Assembly (NCBI GenBank): GCA_965248635.1
Contig: OZ252114.1
Span: 2,232,001 to 2,296,000 of the forward strand
Direction: 5' to 3'
Origin: CBDAPI01 sp965248635
Lineage (GTDB): Bacteria; Acidobacteriota; UBA6911; RPQK01; CBDAPI01
DNA length: 64,000 nt
Under the pieces are notes generated by a model. That model made no database searches, was not told where the DNA came from, and saw nothing but the letters and a program-made list of their open reading frames with translations. Every line of letters starts with the position of its first letter. The first letter of the stretch is position 1. Positions 25,609 through 34,492 of the stretch are shown here, in pieces. Made by a program: the position numbers and the translations under genes.

Positions 25609-25615
25609 GTTCGGA

Positions 25616-25918
25616 TCAGAGAATGACCTCAAAACCCTCGAATTGAGGGTGCCCCAGCAAGGTTCCTTCCGGGGAACGCGCCTGGGAGTGTGCTTTTCGG
25701 AACGCATCGGATTCTGTCCAGGCCTGGAAGGCTTCTCGCGATTCCCACAGCGAATGGGAAGCGTAGAGAGTGGCCTCCTCACTGTCGGGGCCTCGCAGCA
25801 GGTGGAACTTGCGAAACCCGGGAACGGTATCCAGGTACGATTCGCGCTTGCGCCACAGCTCCTCGAAGACTAATTCACGACCCCTGGTAACCCGAAAGCG
25901 GTTCATTGCAATAAACAT
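25616..25918 (-). CDS. Antibiotic-biosynthesis-monooxygenase fold protein, IsdG/HmoA-like
   Basis: A 100-aa ferredoxin-fold monooxygenase. ATG 25918 (MFIAMNRFRVTRGRE) is preferred: the longer frame runs through the REP palindrome upstream. The MNRFRV asparagine, a tryptophan in AWTESDAF and the histidine in FRKAHSQ occur in the order of the Asn/Trp/His residues of IsdG-type heme-degrading enzymes. It may therefore cleave heme to release iron, although related proteins have other roles. It is bracketed by REP-like palindromes on both sides and has no operon partner. Confidence 0.7.
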   Translation of the reverse strand: MFIAMNRFRVTRGRELVFEELWRKRESYLDTVPGFRKFHLLRGPDSEEATLYASHSLWESREAFQAWTESDAFRKAHSQARSPEGTLLGHPQFEGFEVIL

Positions 25919-25943
25919 ATTCGCCGAAGATACCTGCTGGAAC

Positions 25944-25965
25944 GGGGACAGTCTACTCTGTCCCC
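25944..25965. repeat. REP-like palindrome, perfect copy
   Basis: GGGGACAG-TCTACT-CTGTCCCC followed by a seven-T run (25966-25972). Stem plus T-run could act as a plus-strand terminator. Confidence 0.8.
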
Positions 25966-26133
25966 TTTTTTCCAGGAAGGTCATCAGAACCGTCATTGAT
26001 CTTGGTCATCCTTTGTCCTAGGATGCAGCTGACGGGACCATCTGCTTCATTAAGGCTTTGAGACGCGGGCCGGCTGCTGAGTTCAGGAACCGACCACGCG
26101 CCCTGACTCTTACGGAAACAGGGGGACGAAACC

Positions 26134-27483
26134 ATGACCAGGGTCAACCGCCGCAACTTCATCCGCAGTTCTGCAACAGTCGCCACCGGTGTGGCCGGGG
26201 CCAGTGTCGGGGCCACCAAAGCCGCCGCGGTCTGGTCCGAGACCCGGGGCGTCTCGCCTAACGACAAGATCCATGTCGCTCTGATTGGCTGCGGAGGCAT
26301 GGGAAGGTTCGACCTGAGCGATTCTCTGAGGCTCGACCAGGTGGAGTGCCTGGCCCTGGCGGATGTGGACGACGCTCAGGTGCAAAAGGGAGTGAAGGGT
26401 GTGGAAGAGAGCCGGAATCACCGCCCGGACGCCTACCGGGATTTCCGCCGCGTCCTGGATCGAGACGACATCCATGCCGTAATTGTGGGGACGCCGGATC
26501 ACTGGCATGCCATCCCCACCATCATGGCCTGCCAGGCGGGGAAGGATGTCTACGTGGAAAAGCCGCTGGCGACCTCGATTGAGGAGGGCCGAGCCATGGT
26601 CGACGCCGCCCGCAAGTACGATCGGGTGGTTCAGGTCGGCACCCAGTTTCGCAGCGCCGAGCATATGCAGGAAGTGGTGGAGTTTGTCCGTTCCGGGCAG
26701 CTGGGAAAGATTCGCAAGGTTCGGACCTGGGCCTACCACGACTCTCTTGGCCCACTGGGAAATCCACTGGACTCGGATCCTCCCGACACCGTGGACTATG
26801 ATTTCTGGCTGGGTCCCGCCCCGAAACGTCCTTTCAATCCGATGCGATTTCATATTAAGTACCGCTGGTTCTGGGAATACTCCGGAGGCGCCACCACCGA
26901 CTATGGGGCTCACGTGGTCGACGTGGCTGCCTGGGCCATGGGGGAGGAGCCCATCGGAGCTTCCGGGTTCGGCGGCAACTTCGGCTATCCGGACGACATG
27001 ATGGAGACCTTTGACAGTCAGGTCTCGACGGTTCAGTTCCCCTCCTATACGTTGCTCTGGGAGCACCAGATGGGAACGGGCGTGGGCCCCTGGGGCCACC
27101 AGCTCGGCATCGAATTCCACGGCAACAACGGAATCCTGGTCGTCAACCAGGACGGGTGGGAAGTTCGTTCCGAAACGAACACCCAGCGGAGAACGCCGAG
27201 AGAGTATCGGATGAAGGGAATCCCCTGGCGGCGATCAAGGCAGGACTACCACTTCGAGCACGTCCGCAACTTCGTGGAGTGCCTCGAATCTCGTGACAAG
27301 CCCAACGCGGACATCGAAGTCCACCACAAGACCGTGAATATTTGCCACCTCGCCAACATCGCAACCCGGCTCGAGAGCGCGGTTTCCTGGGATCCCGCCA
27401 CCGAGAAGATTGGAGGAGACCCCCGGGCCCGGGCCATGCTGGGACGCAAGTACCGGGCGCCCTGGAAACTGTCCAGGGGTTAG
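26134..27483 (+). CDS. Gfo/Idh/MocA-family oxidoreductase with Tat signal
   Basis: A 449-aa exported NAD(P)-dependent oxidoreductase. The N-terminus (RVNRRNFIRSSATVATGVAG) is a Tat signal. The Rossmann motif IGCGGMGR is followed by VIVGTPDHWHAIPTIMA, EKPLATSIEEG with the conserved EKP, and a C-terminal Gfo/Idh domain including YGAHVVDVAAWAMG. Tat export fits folded, cofactor-loaded proteins and is common in this family in Acidobacteriota and Planctomycetota. The substrate is probably a sugar derivative. It is followed by cupin and lytic transglycosylase genes in the same direction. Confidence 0.9.
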   Translation: MTRVNRRNFIRSSATVATGVAGASVGATKAAAVWSETRGVSPNDKIHVALIGCGGMGRFDLSDSLRLDQVECLALADVDDAQVQKGVKGVEESRNHRPDAYRDFRRVLDRDDIHAVIVGTPDHWHAIPTIMACQAGKDVYVEKPLATSIEEGRAMVDAARKYDRVVQVGTQFRSAEHMQEVVEFVRSGQLGKIRKVRTWAYHDSLGPLGNPLDSDPPDTVDYDFWLGPAPKRPFNPMRFHIKYRWFWEYSGGATTDYGAHVVDVAAWAMGEEPIGASGFGGNFGYPDDMMETFDSQVSTVQFPSYTLLWEHQMGTGVGPWGHQLGIEFHGNNGILVVNQDGWEVRSETNTQRRTPREYRMKGIPWRRSRQDYHFEHVRNFVECLESRDKPNADIEVHHKTVNICHLANIATRLESAVSWDPATEKIGGDPRARAMLGRKYRAPWKLSRG

Positions 27484-27525
27484 AGAAAAAAGGAAATCCA
27501 CTCGATTTAGACAGAAAAGGAAGCA

Positions 27526-27996
27526 ATGACCATGATCAAGAAGACGATTCTCCTGGCCCTGGCCGCGGTTGGGGTATTCCTGGCCGGTGTGATGTTTGCA
27601 GAAAAGGGCAATCCTCTGCGCCTGAGCCTCATGAGCCACGAAGAGGCGACCATCAACGAATTCGAATGGGGGACGTTTCACACCTATCACGGAGACGCCG
27701 AGACCTATGGAACCAGGGGGACACTGGTGGCCATGGCCAAGATCAAGCCGGGCTACGAAACCCATCCCCCGCACCAGCATGAAGAGGAGGAGTTCATGAT
27801 GGTGCTGGAAGGAAAAGGCACGATGTACGTCGGCGAAGAGAGGATCCCTACCCAGAAGGGGGACGTTCTTTACACGGCTCCCTGGGACTGGCACGGGATC
27901 AAGAACACCGGGACCGAAACGCTTAGCTTCGTCGTGTTCAAGTGGAACTACAAGGGCGTTCCGCAGCCGCCCAAGCCCTCGGCAGAGGGCAATTGA
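27526..27996 (+). CDS. Cupin-domain protein with N-terminal membrane anchor/signal
   Basis: A 156-aa protein with a hydrophobic N-terminus (IKKTILLALAAVGVFLAGVMF) and one cupin barrel. Metal-binding motif 1 is HPPHQHEEEEFMMVLEG (two His and a Glu) and motif 2 is PWDWHGIKNTG (His). It probably acts outside the cytoplasm, perhaps as a small isomerase or binding protein for a sugar or acid. ATG 27532 is an alternative start. The stop overlaps the TTG start of the next gene. Confidence 0.8.
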   Translation: MTMIKKTILLALAAVGVFLAGVMFAEKGNPLRLSLMSHEEATINEFEWGTFHTYHGDAETYGTRGTLVAMAKIKPGYETHPPHQHEEEEFMMVLEGKGTMYVGEERIPTQKGDVLYTAPWDWHGIKNTGTETLSFVVFKWNYKGVPQPPKPSAEGN

Positions 27997-29510
27997 AGAA
28001 TCTACTGCCCGGCCTGGTTCTCTTGACCCTCCCGCTCGGCGGATGTAAGGCAGTTGAGGAACCGGGGCCAGTCACAAGCCCTGCAGCGACGACCGCGGAT
28101 GCCGACAACTCTCTGGGCAGACTGGTGTCTCTGCTCGATTCCTCTGACGATCAGCCCGGGCCCGAGGCCATAGCACGAGTTCTCGAGCCCTGGAAAGGTG
28201 ACTTCGACGGGATGATCAAGCGCCGCGCCATCCGCGCCCTGGTCAGCTTCAGCAAGACCGGATATTTTCTCGACGGGGCGAATCAAAAAGGGGTCGTGTA
28301 TGAGACTCTGAAGACCTTTGAGAAGTCTCTCAATGAACAGCTTCAAGGAGAGCATCTAAGGGTCCATGTCTTGATTCTTCCGGTGGCCCGTGACCAGCTG
28401 ATCTCGGGGCTGGTGGAAGGACGGGGCGACCTGGCTGCCTCCAATCGGACGATCACCCCGGGCCGTCTCCAGCTGGTCGATTTCTCAGTTCCGACTTACA
28501 GTGATGCCCGCGAGATTCTGGTGACGTCTCGCTCTGCGCCTCCCCTGGAAGCACTGGAAGATCTTGCCGGGCAAGAGGTCTTTGTGCGGCGTTCCAGCAG
28601 CTTCTACGAGAGTCTTCTCCGCCTCAACGACTCCTTCCGACAGACCGGGAAGCCAGAGGTTGTTATCAAGGAGGCCGACGAGAATCTGGAGAGCGAAGAC
28701 ATTCTCGAAATGGTCAATGCAGACCTGGTCCCACGCACGGTGGTCGACAGACACATTGCCGAGTTCTGGAAGCAAGTCTTGAAGGACATCGTGGTACGAG
28801 AGGATCTGGCGATCAACACCGGTACCGAGATCGGATGGGCTTTTCGAAAGATCAGCCCACAGCTACGCCAGGCAGTGGACGAATTCGTTGCCAGCAACAG
28901 GAAGGGAACACTGCTGGGCAACATACTTTTCAGGCGCTACTTACGGAACACGAGCTTTGTCAAACGCTCCCTCAGTGAATCGGAGGTGGAAAAGTTTCGC
29001 CACACCGTTGAGCTTTTCAAGAAATACGCCGGGCAGTACGATTTCGACTGGCTGATGGTGGCTGCTCAGGGCTACCAGGAATCGACTCTGGATCAGAGTA
29101 AACGAAGTCCGGCCGGAGCCATCGGCGTCATGCAGCTTCTTCCCAGTACAGCCCTTGATTCTCGGGTCAACATTCCCAACATCGAAGCGCTCGAGGACAA
29201 TATCCATGCAGGCGTGAAGTATCTTCGCATGATCACTGACCAGTACTTCGCCGATGAAGGCCTCGACCCCCTGAACCGGGCCATGTTTGCGTTCGCCGCC
29301 TACAATGCGGGACCGGCCAGGATCTCCCGTCTTCGAAAGGAGGCGGAAAGCATGGGCCTGGATCCGAACAAATGGTTTGGGAATGTCGAGGTCGCAGCTG
29401 CCAGGGAAATCGGCCGAGAAACCGTCCAGTATGTGAGCAACATCCTTAAATATTATCTGTCCTACCGGTTGCTCCAGGAGCGCATGGAGCGGCGCTCCGA
29501 AGTTGGTTAG
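27993..29510 (+). CDS. MltF-like membrane-bound lytic transglycosylase (lipoprotein)
   Basis: A 505-aa predicted lipoprotein. TTG 27993 overlaps the cupin stop and gives KNLLPGLVLLTLPLGGC, a clear lipobox. The first half is a bacterial extracellular solute-binding fold (type 3), with GRGDLAASNRTITPGR and VDFSVPTYSDAREILV. The second half is a lytic transglycosylase domain with the catalytic Glu in AAQGYQESTLD, SPAGAIGVMQLLPST and FAAYNAGPARISRL. This is the MltF architecture, which cleaves peptidoglycan glycan strands. Full length and intact. Confidence 0.9.
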   Translation: MKNLLPGLVLLTLPLGGCKAVEEPGPVTSPAATTADADNSLGRLVSLLDSSDDQPGPEAIARVLEPWKGDFDGMIKRRAIRALVSFSKTGYFLDGANQKGVVYETLKTFEKSLNEQLQGEHLRVHVLILPVARDQLISGLVEGRGDLAASNRTITPGRLQLVDFSVPTYSDAREILVTSRSAPPLEALEDLAGQEVFVRRSSSFYESLLRLNDSFRQTGKPEVVIKEADENLESEDILEMVNADLVPRTVVDRHIAEFWKQVLKDIVVREDLAINTGTEIGWAFRKISPQLRQAVDEFVASNRKGTLLGNILFRRYLRNTSFVKRSLSESEVEKFRHTVELFKKYAGQYDFDWLMVAAQGYQESTLDQSKRSPAGAIGVMQLLPSTALDSRVNIPNIEALEDNIHAGVKYLRMITDQYFADEGLDPLNRAMFAFAAYNAGPARISRLRKEAESMGLDPNKWFGNVEVAAAREIGRETVQYVSNILKYYLSYRLLQERMERRSEVG

Positions 29511-29797
29511 CTGCATCGCTATCTTGACATCGCCTCCCCGGGGAAGACACGATTCCGGATGGGCTCGCGCGTGAACAACGAGCAGAGGACCGCATGAACC
29601 CGGATTATGCAAGAACCGTAGTCCGGTGTTGAAAAACGACTCGAGAAGTGGCCCAACTCGGAAGCGGGCAGGTGTGACAGGCGGATTTGCGAAGAATATG
29701 GGTTGGCGAGGCGTTTGAGTGGTTTGGGGAGTGAATTTCAGACAGATCTGGGCCTGGATGAGTGTCGGAAGCGGTTTTCCGGGGGAGCTGGGAAAAG

Positions 29798-31135
29798 CTA
29801 ACTGGAGTTCAGGCGACTCAAGACGAGGTGGAAGAGGGGTTGTTCGGGGAAGGCTGAGGAAAGATGGACCCAGATGCGTCGAGTGGTTTGTCGGATCCGG
29901 GCCCCAATCTTGAGGACCCGACGACGTAAGGTTTCGATTTCGAGCTTGTGCCAGGGGGTTCCGTGCAGATAGTCGCGCAGGCGCACGAACATCTGGTAAG
30001 CCAGTGCATGCAGGAGGAGTCGAAACTGATTGGCCAGGAATCGATGACAGCTGAGTCGGTCCATGCTCAGATGATTCTTGAAGGCCTTGATGAAGTTCTC
30101 GGTCTGCCCTCGGTTTGTGTAGTGGTCATAAAGTGATTGGGAGCAGAGATCGTCCCGGTTGGTGACTACAAAGTGACGGTTGATCCCACGCTGATCGACC
30201 TCCACTTTGACAATGACGCGACGGGATCGATCCCAGCTGTGGGCTCGATAAAGAAACTCGTCAAACTGACGCTGTTTTTCCTCCAGCTCAACGAACCTCA
30301 GCCGAGTCGAATCCAGCAGCGGCTCGACCACTCGCTGCAGGCGAGGGTTTCGACTTAACCCAATGACATATTGGAGTTTATTCTCTTCACCTTCACAGAA
30401 CTCGTAGAGCCGAGGCGTGGCAAAGCCGCTGTCGGCCCGAATCTCAATCTCGACATCCGTCCCCACTCCTTGTCGGATGGCCTCCACGACGCGCTTCAAA
30501 ACGGGCACGATGTGAGAGGCAGCCCCCTTGTTGCCAGGTCTCAACATGGCACACACCAGGTCTCCCGTGGCGGCATCGAAGATCAGCAAAGGATGCAGAA
30601 TGTGGTTTCGGTAATACCCGTGGTAGAAGGAGAACTCCTGTTGGCCGTGAGTGTGGTCATCGGTACTGTCCAGATCCAGGATGATCTTGCTGGGGCGTCT
30701 CTTCTTCAGGGAGCGCACATAACGGCCTAGCAGCCACCGGCTCAGACGCATCAGATCCTTCTTGGTGACGGAGTTCTCCAAACGGGAGAAAGTCGGCTGG
30801 GTGGCCAAGTCGGGATCGCTCTCGGGCAACTGATCACAGACTGTCTTGAGCATCGGATCCGAGCGCAGCGTATCGGCGTCGTTACAGTCTTCGTAGCCGG
30901 CCACGATCTGCAAGACTCGTTGTCGGATCAACTTCAACAGGTCATGACGAATGTAGCGTTGGTCTCGACTTTCCGAAATACAGGAACTGAAGCCCTCGCA
31001 CAATCGATGTTGACGATCCAGCGATCCAAACAACAACCATCCTGCGTCGGAAGTGAGGCTCCCCCCATCAAAACGAGCCGTGATGTTTCTGTGGCTATGA
31101 AATGGCAGGGTATTCTGGCAGACTGTTTTTGACAT
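29798..31135 (-). CDS. IS1380-family DDE transposase
   Basis: A 445-aa transposase with features of the group: RFDGGSLTSDAGWLLFG near the N-terminus, GYEDCNDADTLRSDP, the first catalytic aspartate in IILDLDSTDDHTHGQQ, RADSGFATPRLYEFCE with the second, and the Y-(2)-R-(3)-E signature in YTNRGQTENFIKAFK. Length is normal and there are no lesions, so it may be functional. It is the only gene in the element. Confidence 0.94.
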   Translation of the reverse strand: MSKTVCQNTLPFHSHRNITARFDGGSLTSDAGWLLFGSLDRQHRLCEGFSSCISESRDQRYIRHDLLKLIRQRVLQIVAGYEDCNDADTLRSDPMLKTVCDQLPESDPDLATQPTFSRLENSVTKKDLMRLSRWLLGRYVRSLKKRRPSKIILDLDSTDDHTHGQQEFSFYHGYYRNHILHPLLIFDAATGDLVCAMLRPGNKGAASHIVPVLKRVVEAIRQGVGTDVEIEIRADSGFATPRLYEFCEGEENKLQYVIGLSRNPRLQRVVEPLLDSTRLRFVELEEKQRQFDEFLYRAHSWDRSRRVIVKVEVDQRGINRHFVVTNRDDLCSQSLYDHYTNRGQTENFIKAFKNHLSMDRLSCHRFLANQFRLLLHALAYQMFVRLRDYLHGTPWHKLEIETLRRRVLKIGARIRQTTRRIWVHLSSAFPEQPLFHLVLSRLNSS

Positions 31136-31136
31136 T

Positions 31137-31206
31137 GCCGTAGCTCCTGTTTAGGGTCTTTGTTTCTCTAAACCCTTTTATATCAGAGAGCTACGGCCTT
31201 TTTTCT
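31137..31206 (+). terminator. Hairpin with T-run at the transposase 5' side (plus-strand terminator)
   Basis: GCCGTAGCT (31137-31145) pairs with AGCTACGGC (31189-31197), with a second inner stem (GTTTAG/CTAAAC), followed by CTTTTTT. It could stop transcription entering the element antisense to the transposase. Confidence 0.55.
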
Positions 31207-31319
31207 GGGCCCAAATCTCACTTGAATTTAGATCTCCTGCATAATCCGGGCGAAGGGCATTTCTGAACAGACGGTCAAGCGATCTTCCATATCCGAGAGG
31301 CTGAGGGACAATGGCTCCT

Positions 31320-31354
31320 CAACCTTCAACCTTCAACCTTCAACGTGGAACGTG
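31320..31354. repeat. Heptamer tandem repeat CAACCTT x3 plus CAACGTG, GAACGTG
   Basis: Five contiguous heptamers just beyond the stop of the TonB receptor gene. Read on the minus strand they have the GTTSNNN form seen at 259-300 and 22466-22500. Confidence 0.8.
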
Positions 31355-31361
31355 GAATCAG

Positions 31362-33851
31362 CTACCGCCCAAGATTGAACCTGATTCCTGCCATCAGTGT
31401 CCGTGGCAATCCAGGACGGACACCAGCCGGTCTTCTGGCCACAATGTAGGCCTGGTTGGTCAGGTTTTGTATCGTTACGAAAAGAGTCACTGCCTGTTTT
31501 TCGGCCCTCAGGTCGTATTCTCCAGAGAAGCCGAATACCAGGTGAGCGTCGGTACTCTGCCGGTCGGGAATGGCCCCCTGGCCCGCCTGCGTGCGCATGC
31601 GACTGACCAGGCTGGAGTCCAGATGGAGACGCCACCGGGAGGCCTCCAGGGAGAGCCCGGTGAAAAGCTGGTGTCGGGCCAGATAGGGAATGTGATCTCC
31701 TTCCTGCACCGTGCCCCAGGGTTGGAAGTCACTGCGGAAGTCCTGCCGAAACTGCCCCTCCGTCAGGGTGTAGGCAAAACGCAAAGGAAGCCGAATTCCG
31801 CCCAGGCGAGAACCCGACAGATCAAATGAGCCAGAGACCTCTACCCCCCACACACGAGCCCGGCCGCCATTGTATGAATCCCCTTCGCCGGTGCCTCCTG
31901 AAGCCAGCGAATCGGTTCCCAGGAGATTGCTGTAATCGTTGAAAAAGCCGGCCGCCTCGAGATCGAGACCGTGCCCCGTCCAGCGCAGGCCGCCTTCATA
32001 ATTCAAGCTCGACTCGGGTCGGGTCTCTTCCGCCGAGCCGGGTCCGGGAGGGGAGAAACCTTTGTGCAGACCCCCGAACAGTTGCAGATCGGCCCGCCAG
32101 TCGAAACGGAAGCCGACCCCCGGAATGAAAACCGAGACTTTATTCTCGCGAGTCGCTGTGGGAGTCCCGCGATCCGGATCGCTGCCGGCAAAATCAGTCC
32201 GCAGCAAACTGATTTTTTCGAACCGGAATCCGGGCGTTACACTCCATCTTCCTCTCTCCATTGTGTTCTGAGCAAAAAACGCCAGGGCTGTGGCATCACC
32301 GATACGGTTGGACTGGCTTCCTGGAGCCCCTGAGCTGGTGGAAACCATGCGACCTCCCCGCATCTGGAAACCATCTTCGTGCTGGAAGCGATCTTCCTGA
32401 TCCTGGTGATAGCGGAGCCCGATCTCGAAAAGGTTTTTCGAACGCCCGCTGTCCAGGTGGACACCGACCACCGATTGGATTCCCCGGGAATAGTAGCGGC
32501 GGTTGTTGGCTCGCACGTTCAGTGCGTCATCCCCGCTGTCGGCACCTTTCAGAATCGCCAGCTGGTTGGAAAAACCATCCGGATCTTCCAGAACTTCGGA
32601 GATATCCGATCCCGCGACGCTTTGCAGCTTGTACCAGTTGCGGCGGAAGTTGTTTCGGTAGGCGGTGGTGGTGATGTCCAGCTTCTCAGACGGAGCCACC
32701 AGATAGGTCAGCTGAAACTGCTCGTGATCCGAATCGAAAGAGTCCCGCTGGGAGGCACTGTATCGTCTCAGTGGATCTCGATCGAAATCTTCATCCGTGA
32801 GGCCCAGGTAAGTTTCTCTGGACTCTTGAGAAGTCTTCCCCACTTTGAGTTCCAGTTGCTGATAGACGGAAGACGACGCGTCGCTGCTGAAACGGACCTT
32901 GGCCAGATAATCTCCGATCCTGACACCGGTGTTCCCTCCCTGGTCCAGCTTTTTGAATCCATCCGTGGAAAGCTGGTAGGTCTGGAGCAGCCAGCCGAAA
33001 CGGGCACTCGAATTACCGGCCATGAGTTGAGTCTTGCCGGTTGTATGGGCACCGGCTCCGAGGCTTCCGTTCACTTCGAAGCGGCTGGGAATGTCGCGCG
33101 AAACCAGGTTGAGGGCGCCGCCGTTGGTGCGCGGTCCGTACTTGATCTGACTGGAGCCCTTGCGAACCTCGACGGCTTTCATTCGCCCCGTGACCGGGAA
33201 GTAATAGGCGGCAGGCGCAGCGTAGGGTGCCGGTGCGATCAAGACTCCGTCTTCCATCAGAGTAATGTTGGAGCTGCGTTCGGAGCCTGAACCACGGATC
33301 CCGATGTTAGGTCTCAGGCCAAAACCATCCTCCTCCTGAATGTTGACCCCGGGCACCTGGCGCAGCAGCAGGTGAATGTCGTCGAAAGCCAGGTTCTTGC
33401 CTTCGAGTCGATCCAAATAGTGGGCCGAGCCGGGCAGGCGAGCGACCCCGGAGGCATCACCAATGACCATGATCCTGTCCCGGATAACAGCCTCGGCCCG
33501 TGCCAGCATCACAATTTCCATCTCGACTGAGCCGCCTTCTGGCAGGAAGATATCCCGCGAGACGCTCCTGAATCCCTCTTTCTCGAAGGCCACCCGGAGT
33601 CTGGAAACCTTCTCTGTTTCAAAGTGAAAGCAGCCCTGCTGATCGGTCTGGGTCACGGACCCGTCAGGCGAGTTCTGGTCTTCCAGGGCAACCAGCACAT
33701 TGGCGAGAGGAGCACCGCCCCGGTCCATGACCGCTCCCCAGATCTGGCCCGGGGGCTGGGTCGGGTTTTGAGCCTCGAGCCCAGTCACGCACACGAGAAA
33801 AAGGCTCGACAGGAGGGGCAGGAGATTGAGACTGGGCTGGTGCTGGACCAC
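31362..33851 (-). CDS. TonB-dependent outer-membrane receptor (FecA-like)
   Basis: An 829-aa outer-membrane transporter, probably for a ferric chelate. Residues 1-27 form a signal peptide. A carboxypeptidase-regulatory-like Ig domain follows (IWGAVMDRGGAPLANVLVALEDQ), then a plug domain with LLRQVPGVNIQEEDGFGLRPN and IRGSGSERSSNITLMEDGV, and a C-terminal beta-barrel with a typical aromatic/charged strand pattern. Motifs GSSQIKYGPRTNGGALNLVS and GLRPNIGIRGSGSERS resemble Fe(III)-dicitrate receptors. A near-perfect Fur box lies 68-86 bp upstream of the start, supporting iron control. Intact; no exbBD/tonB nearby. Confidence 0.92.
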   Translation of the reverse strand: MVQHQPSLNLLPLLSSLFLVCVTGLEAQNPTQPPGQIWGAVMDRGGAPLANVLVALEDQNSPDGSVTQTDQQGCFHFETEKVSRLRVAFEKEGFRSVSRDIFLPEGGSVEMEIVMLARAEAVIRDRIMVIGDASGVARLPGSAHYLDRLEGKNLAFDDIHLLLRQVPGVNIQEEDGFGLRPNIGIRGSGSERSSNITLMEDGVLIAPAPYAAPAAYYFPVTGRMKAVEVRKGSSQIKYGPRTNGGALNLVSRDIPSRFEVNGSLGAGAHTTGKTQLMAGNSSARFGWLLQTYQLSTDGFKKLDQGGNTGVRIGDYLAKVRFSSDASSSVYQQLELKVGKTSQESRETYLGLTDEDFDRDPLRRYSASQRDSFDSDHEQFQLTYLVAPSEKLDITTTAYRNNFRRNWYKLQSVAGSDISEVLEDPDGFSNQLAILKGADSGDDALNVRANNRRYYSRGIQSVVGVHLDSGRSKNLFEIGLRYHQDQEDRFQHEDGFQMRGGRMVSTSSGAPGSQSNRIGDATALAFFAQNTMERGRWSVTPGFRFEKISLLRTDFAGSDPDRGTPTATRENKVSVFIPGVGFRFDWRADLQLFGGLHKGFSPPGPGSAEETRPESSLNYEGGLRWTGHGLDLEAAGFFNDYSNLLGTDSLASGGTGEGDSYNGGRARVWGVEVSGSFDLSGSRLGGIRLPLRFAYTLTEGQFRQDFRSDFQPWGTVQEGDHIPYLARHQLFTGLSLEASRWRLHLDSSLVSRMRTQAGQGAIPDRQSTDAHLVFGFSGEYDLRAEKQAVTLFVTIQNLTNQAYIVARRPAGVRPGLPRTLMAGIRFNLGR

Positions 33852-33918
33852 TTGAACGCCGTTGCCTTACGGGAATGAATCAGGACGTTTGAAATGCGAA
33901 GCTACAAGTCTAATTGAA

Positions 33919-33937
33919 ATTGAAAATCATTTTCAAT
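33919..33937 (-). promoter_or_regulatory. Fur box upstream of the TonB receptor
   Basis: ATTGAAAAT-C-ATTTTCAAT, a perfect 9-1-9 palindrome resembling the Fur consensus (GATAATGAT-A-ATCATTATC). Repression of the receptor when iron is plentiful is the likely effect. Confidence 0.75.
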
Positions 33938-34023
33938 AAGAAGATATCGTGATCGATCGGGAGAGTCAAATGAAAGCCTTGCGACCTCGACAAGTGGCTC
34001 ATTCCTGATTACTGTTAGTTGTC

Positions 34024-34350
34024 ATGGAATACGCAGACGCCATCCGTCCGGAAGAGCATGCTGTCTTCAACTCAGACAGGATGGGAAAGAGCACGATTTT
34101 CAGATCCGATCGTCTCCTGGTGGGACTCAACGCTTTCGAGCCCGGGCAGGAGCACCGGCTCCACGCCCATGAGGGGATGGACAAGGTCTATCACGTGCTC
34201 GAAGGGAAGGGCCTGTTCCTGCTCGCAGATCGCGAGATCTCAATGGAACAGGGTTGGATGCTGGTCGCTCCGGAAGGCATTCTCCACGGCATTCGGAACA
34301 CGGGTGACGGGCGGTTAGTGGTGCTGGCTGTCCTGGCCCCGGCTCCGTGA
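34024..34350 (+). CDS. Small cupin-domain protein
   Basis: A 108-aa single cupin without signal peptide. Motif 1 reads HRLHAHEGMDKVYHVLEGKG (two His and Glu-like ligands) and motif 2 PEGILHGIRNTGDGR (His). Such small cupins bind a divalent metal and often act as sensors or isomerases of small acids; no specific role can be given. It is divergent from the TonB receptor, so the Fur box region could influence it too. It ends before a strong bidirectional hairpin. Confidence 0.8.
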   Translation: MEYADAIRPEEHAVFNSDRMGKSTIFRSDRLLVGLNAFEPGQEHRLHAHEGMDKVYHVLEGKGLFLLADREISMEQGWMLVAPEGILHGIRNTGDGRLVVLAVLAPAP

Positions 34351-34435
34351 AGGAGGCTTAGAAGCTCTTTGAGCGAGGTCTCGGGATACCGAGAATTCGA
34401 TGTCGGGGGGTCGAGCGGCAAGCGGCCCAATTACC

Positions 34436-34471
34436 GTGAAGGGGGCCCGGGTGAACCCGGGCCCCCTTCAC
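34436..34471. terminator. 16-bp GC-rich hairpin between convergent genes
   Basis: GTGAAGGGGGCCCGGG pairs perfectly with its complement at 34456-34471 around a TGAA tetraloop. It lies between the convergent cupin and RRM genes and can terminate both; no T-run follows. Confidence 0.7.
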
Positions 34472-34492
34472 TAATTTCAGTGGATCAGCCGA

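Larger units (their letters stand above)
29599..31250 (-). mobile_element. IS1380-family insertion sequence
   Basis: Inverted ends CCCGGATTATGCA (29599-29611) and its reverse complement (31238-31250) bracket one transposase gene. Length 1652 bp fits the family (about 1.6-1.7 kb). A clear target duplication was not found. Confidence 0.85.
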
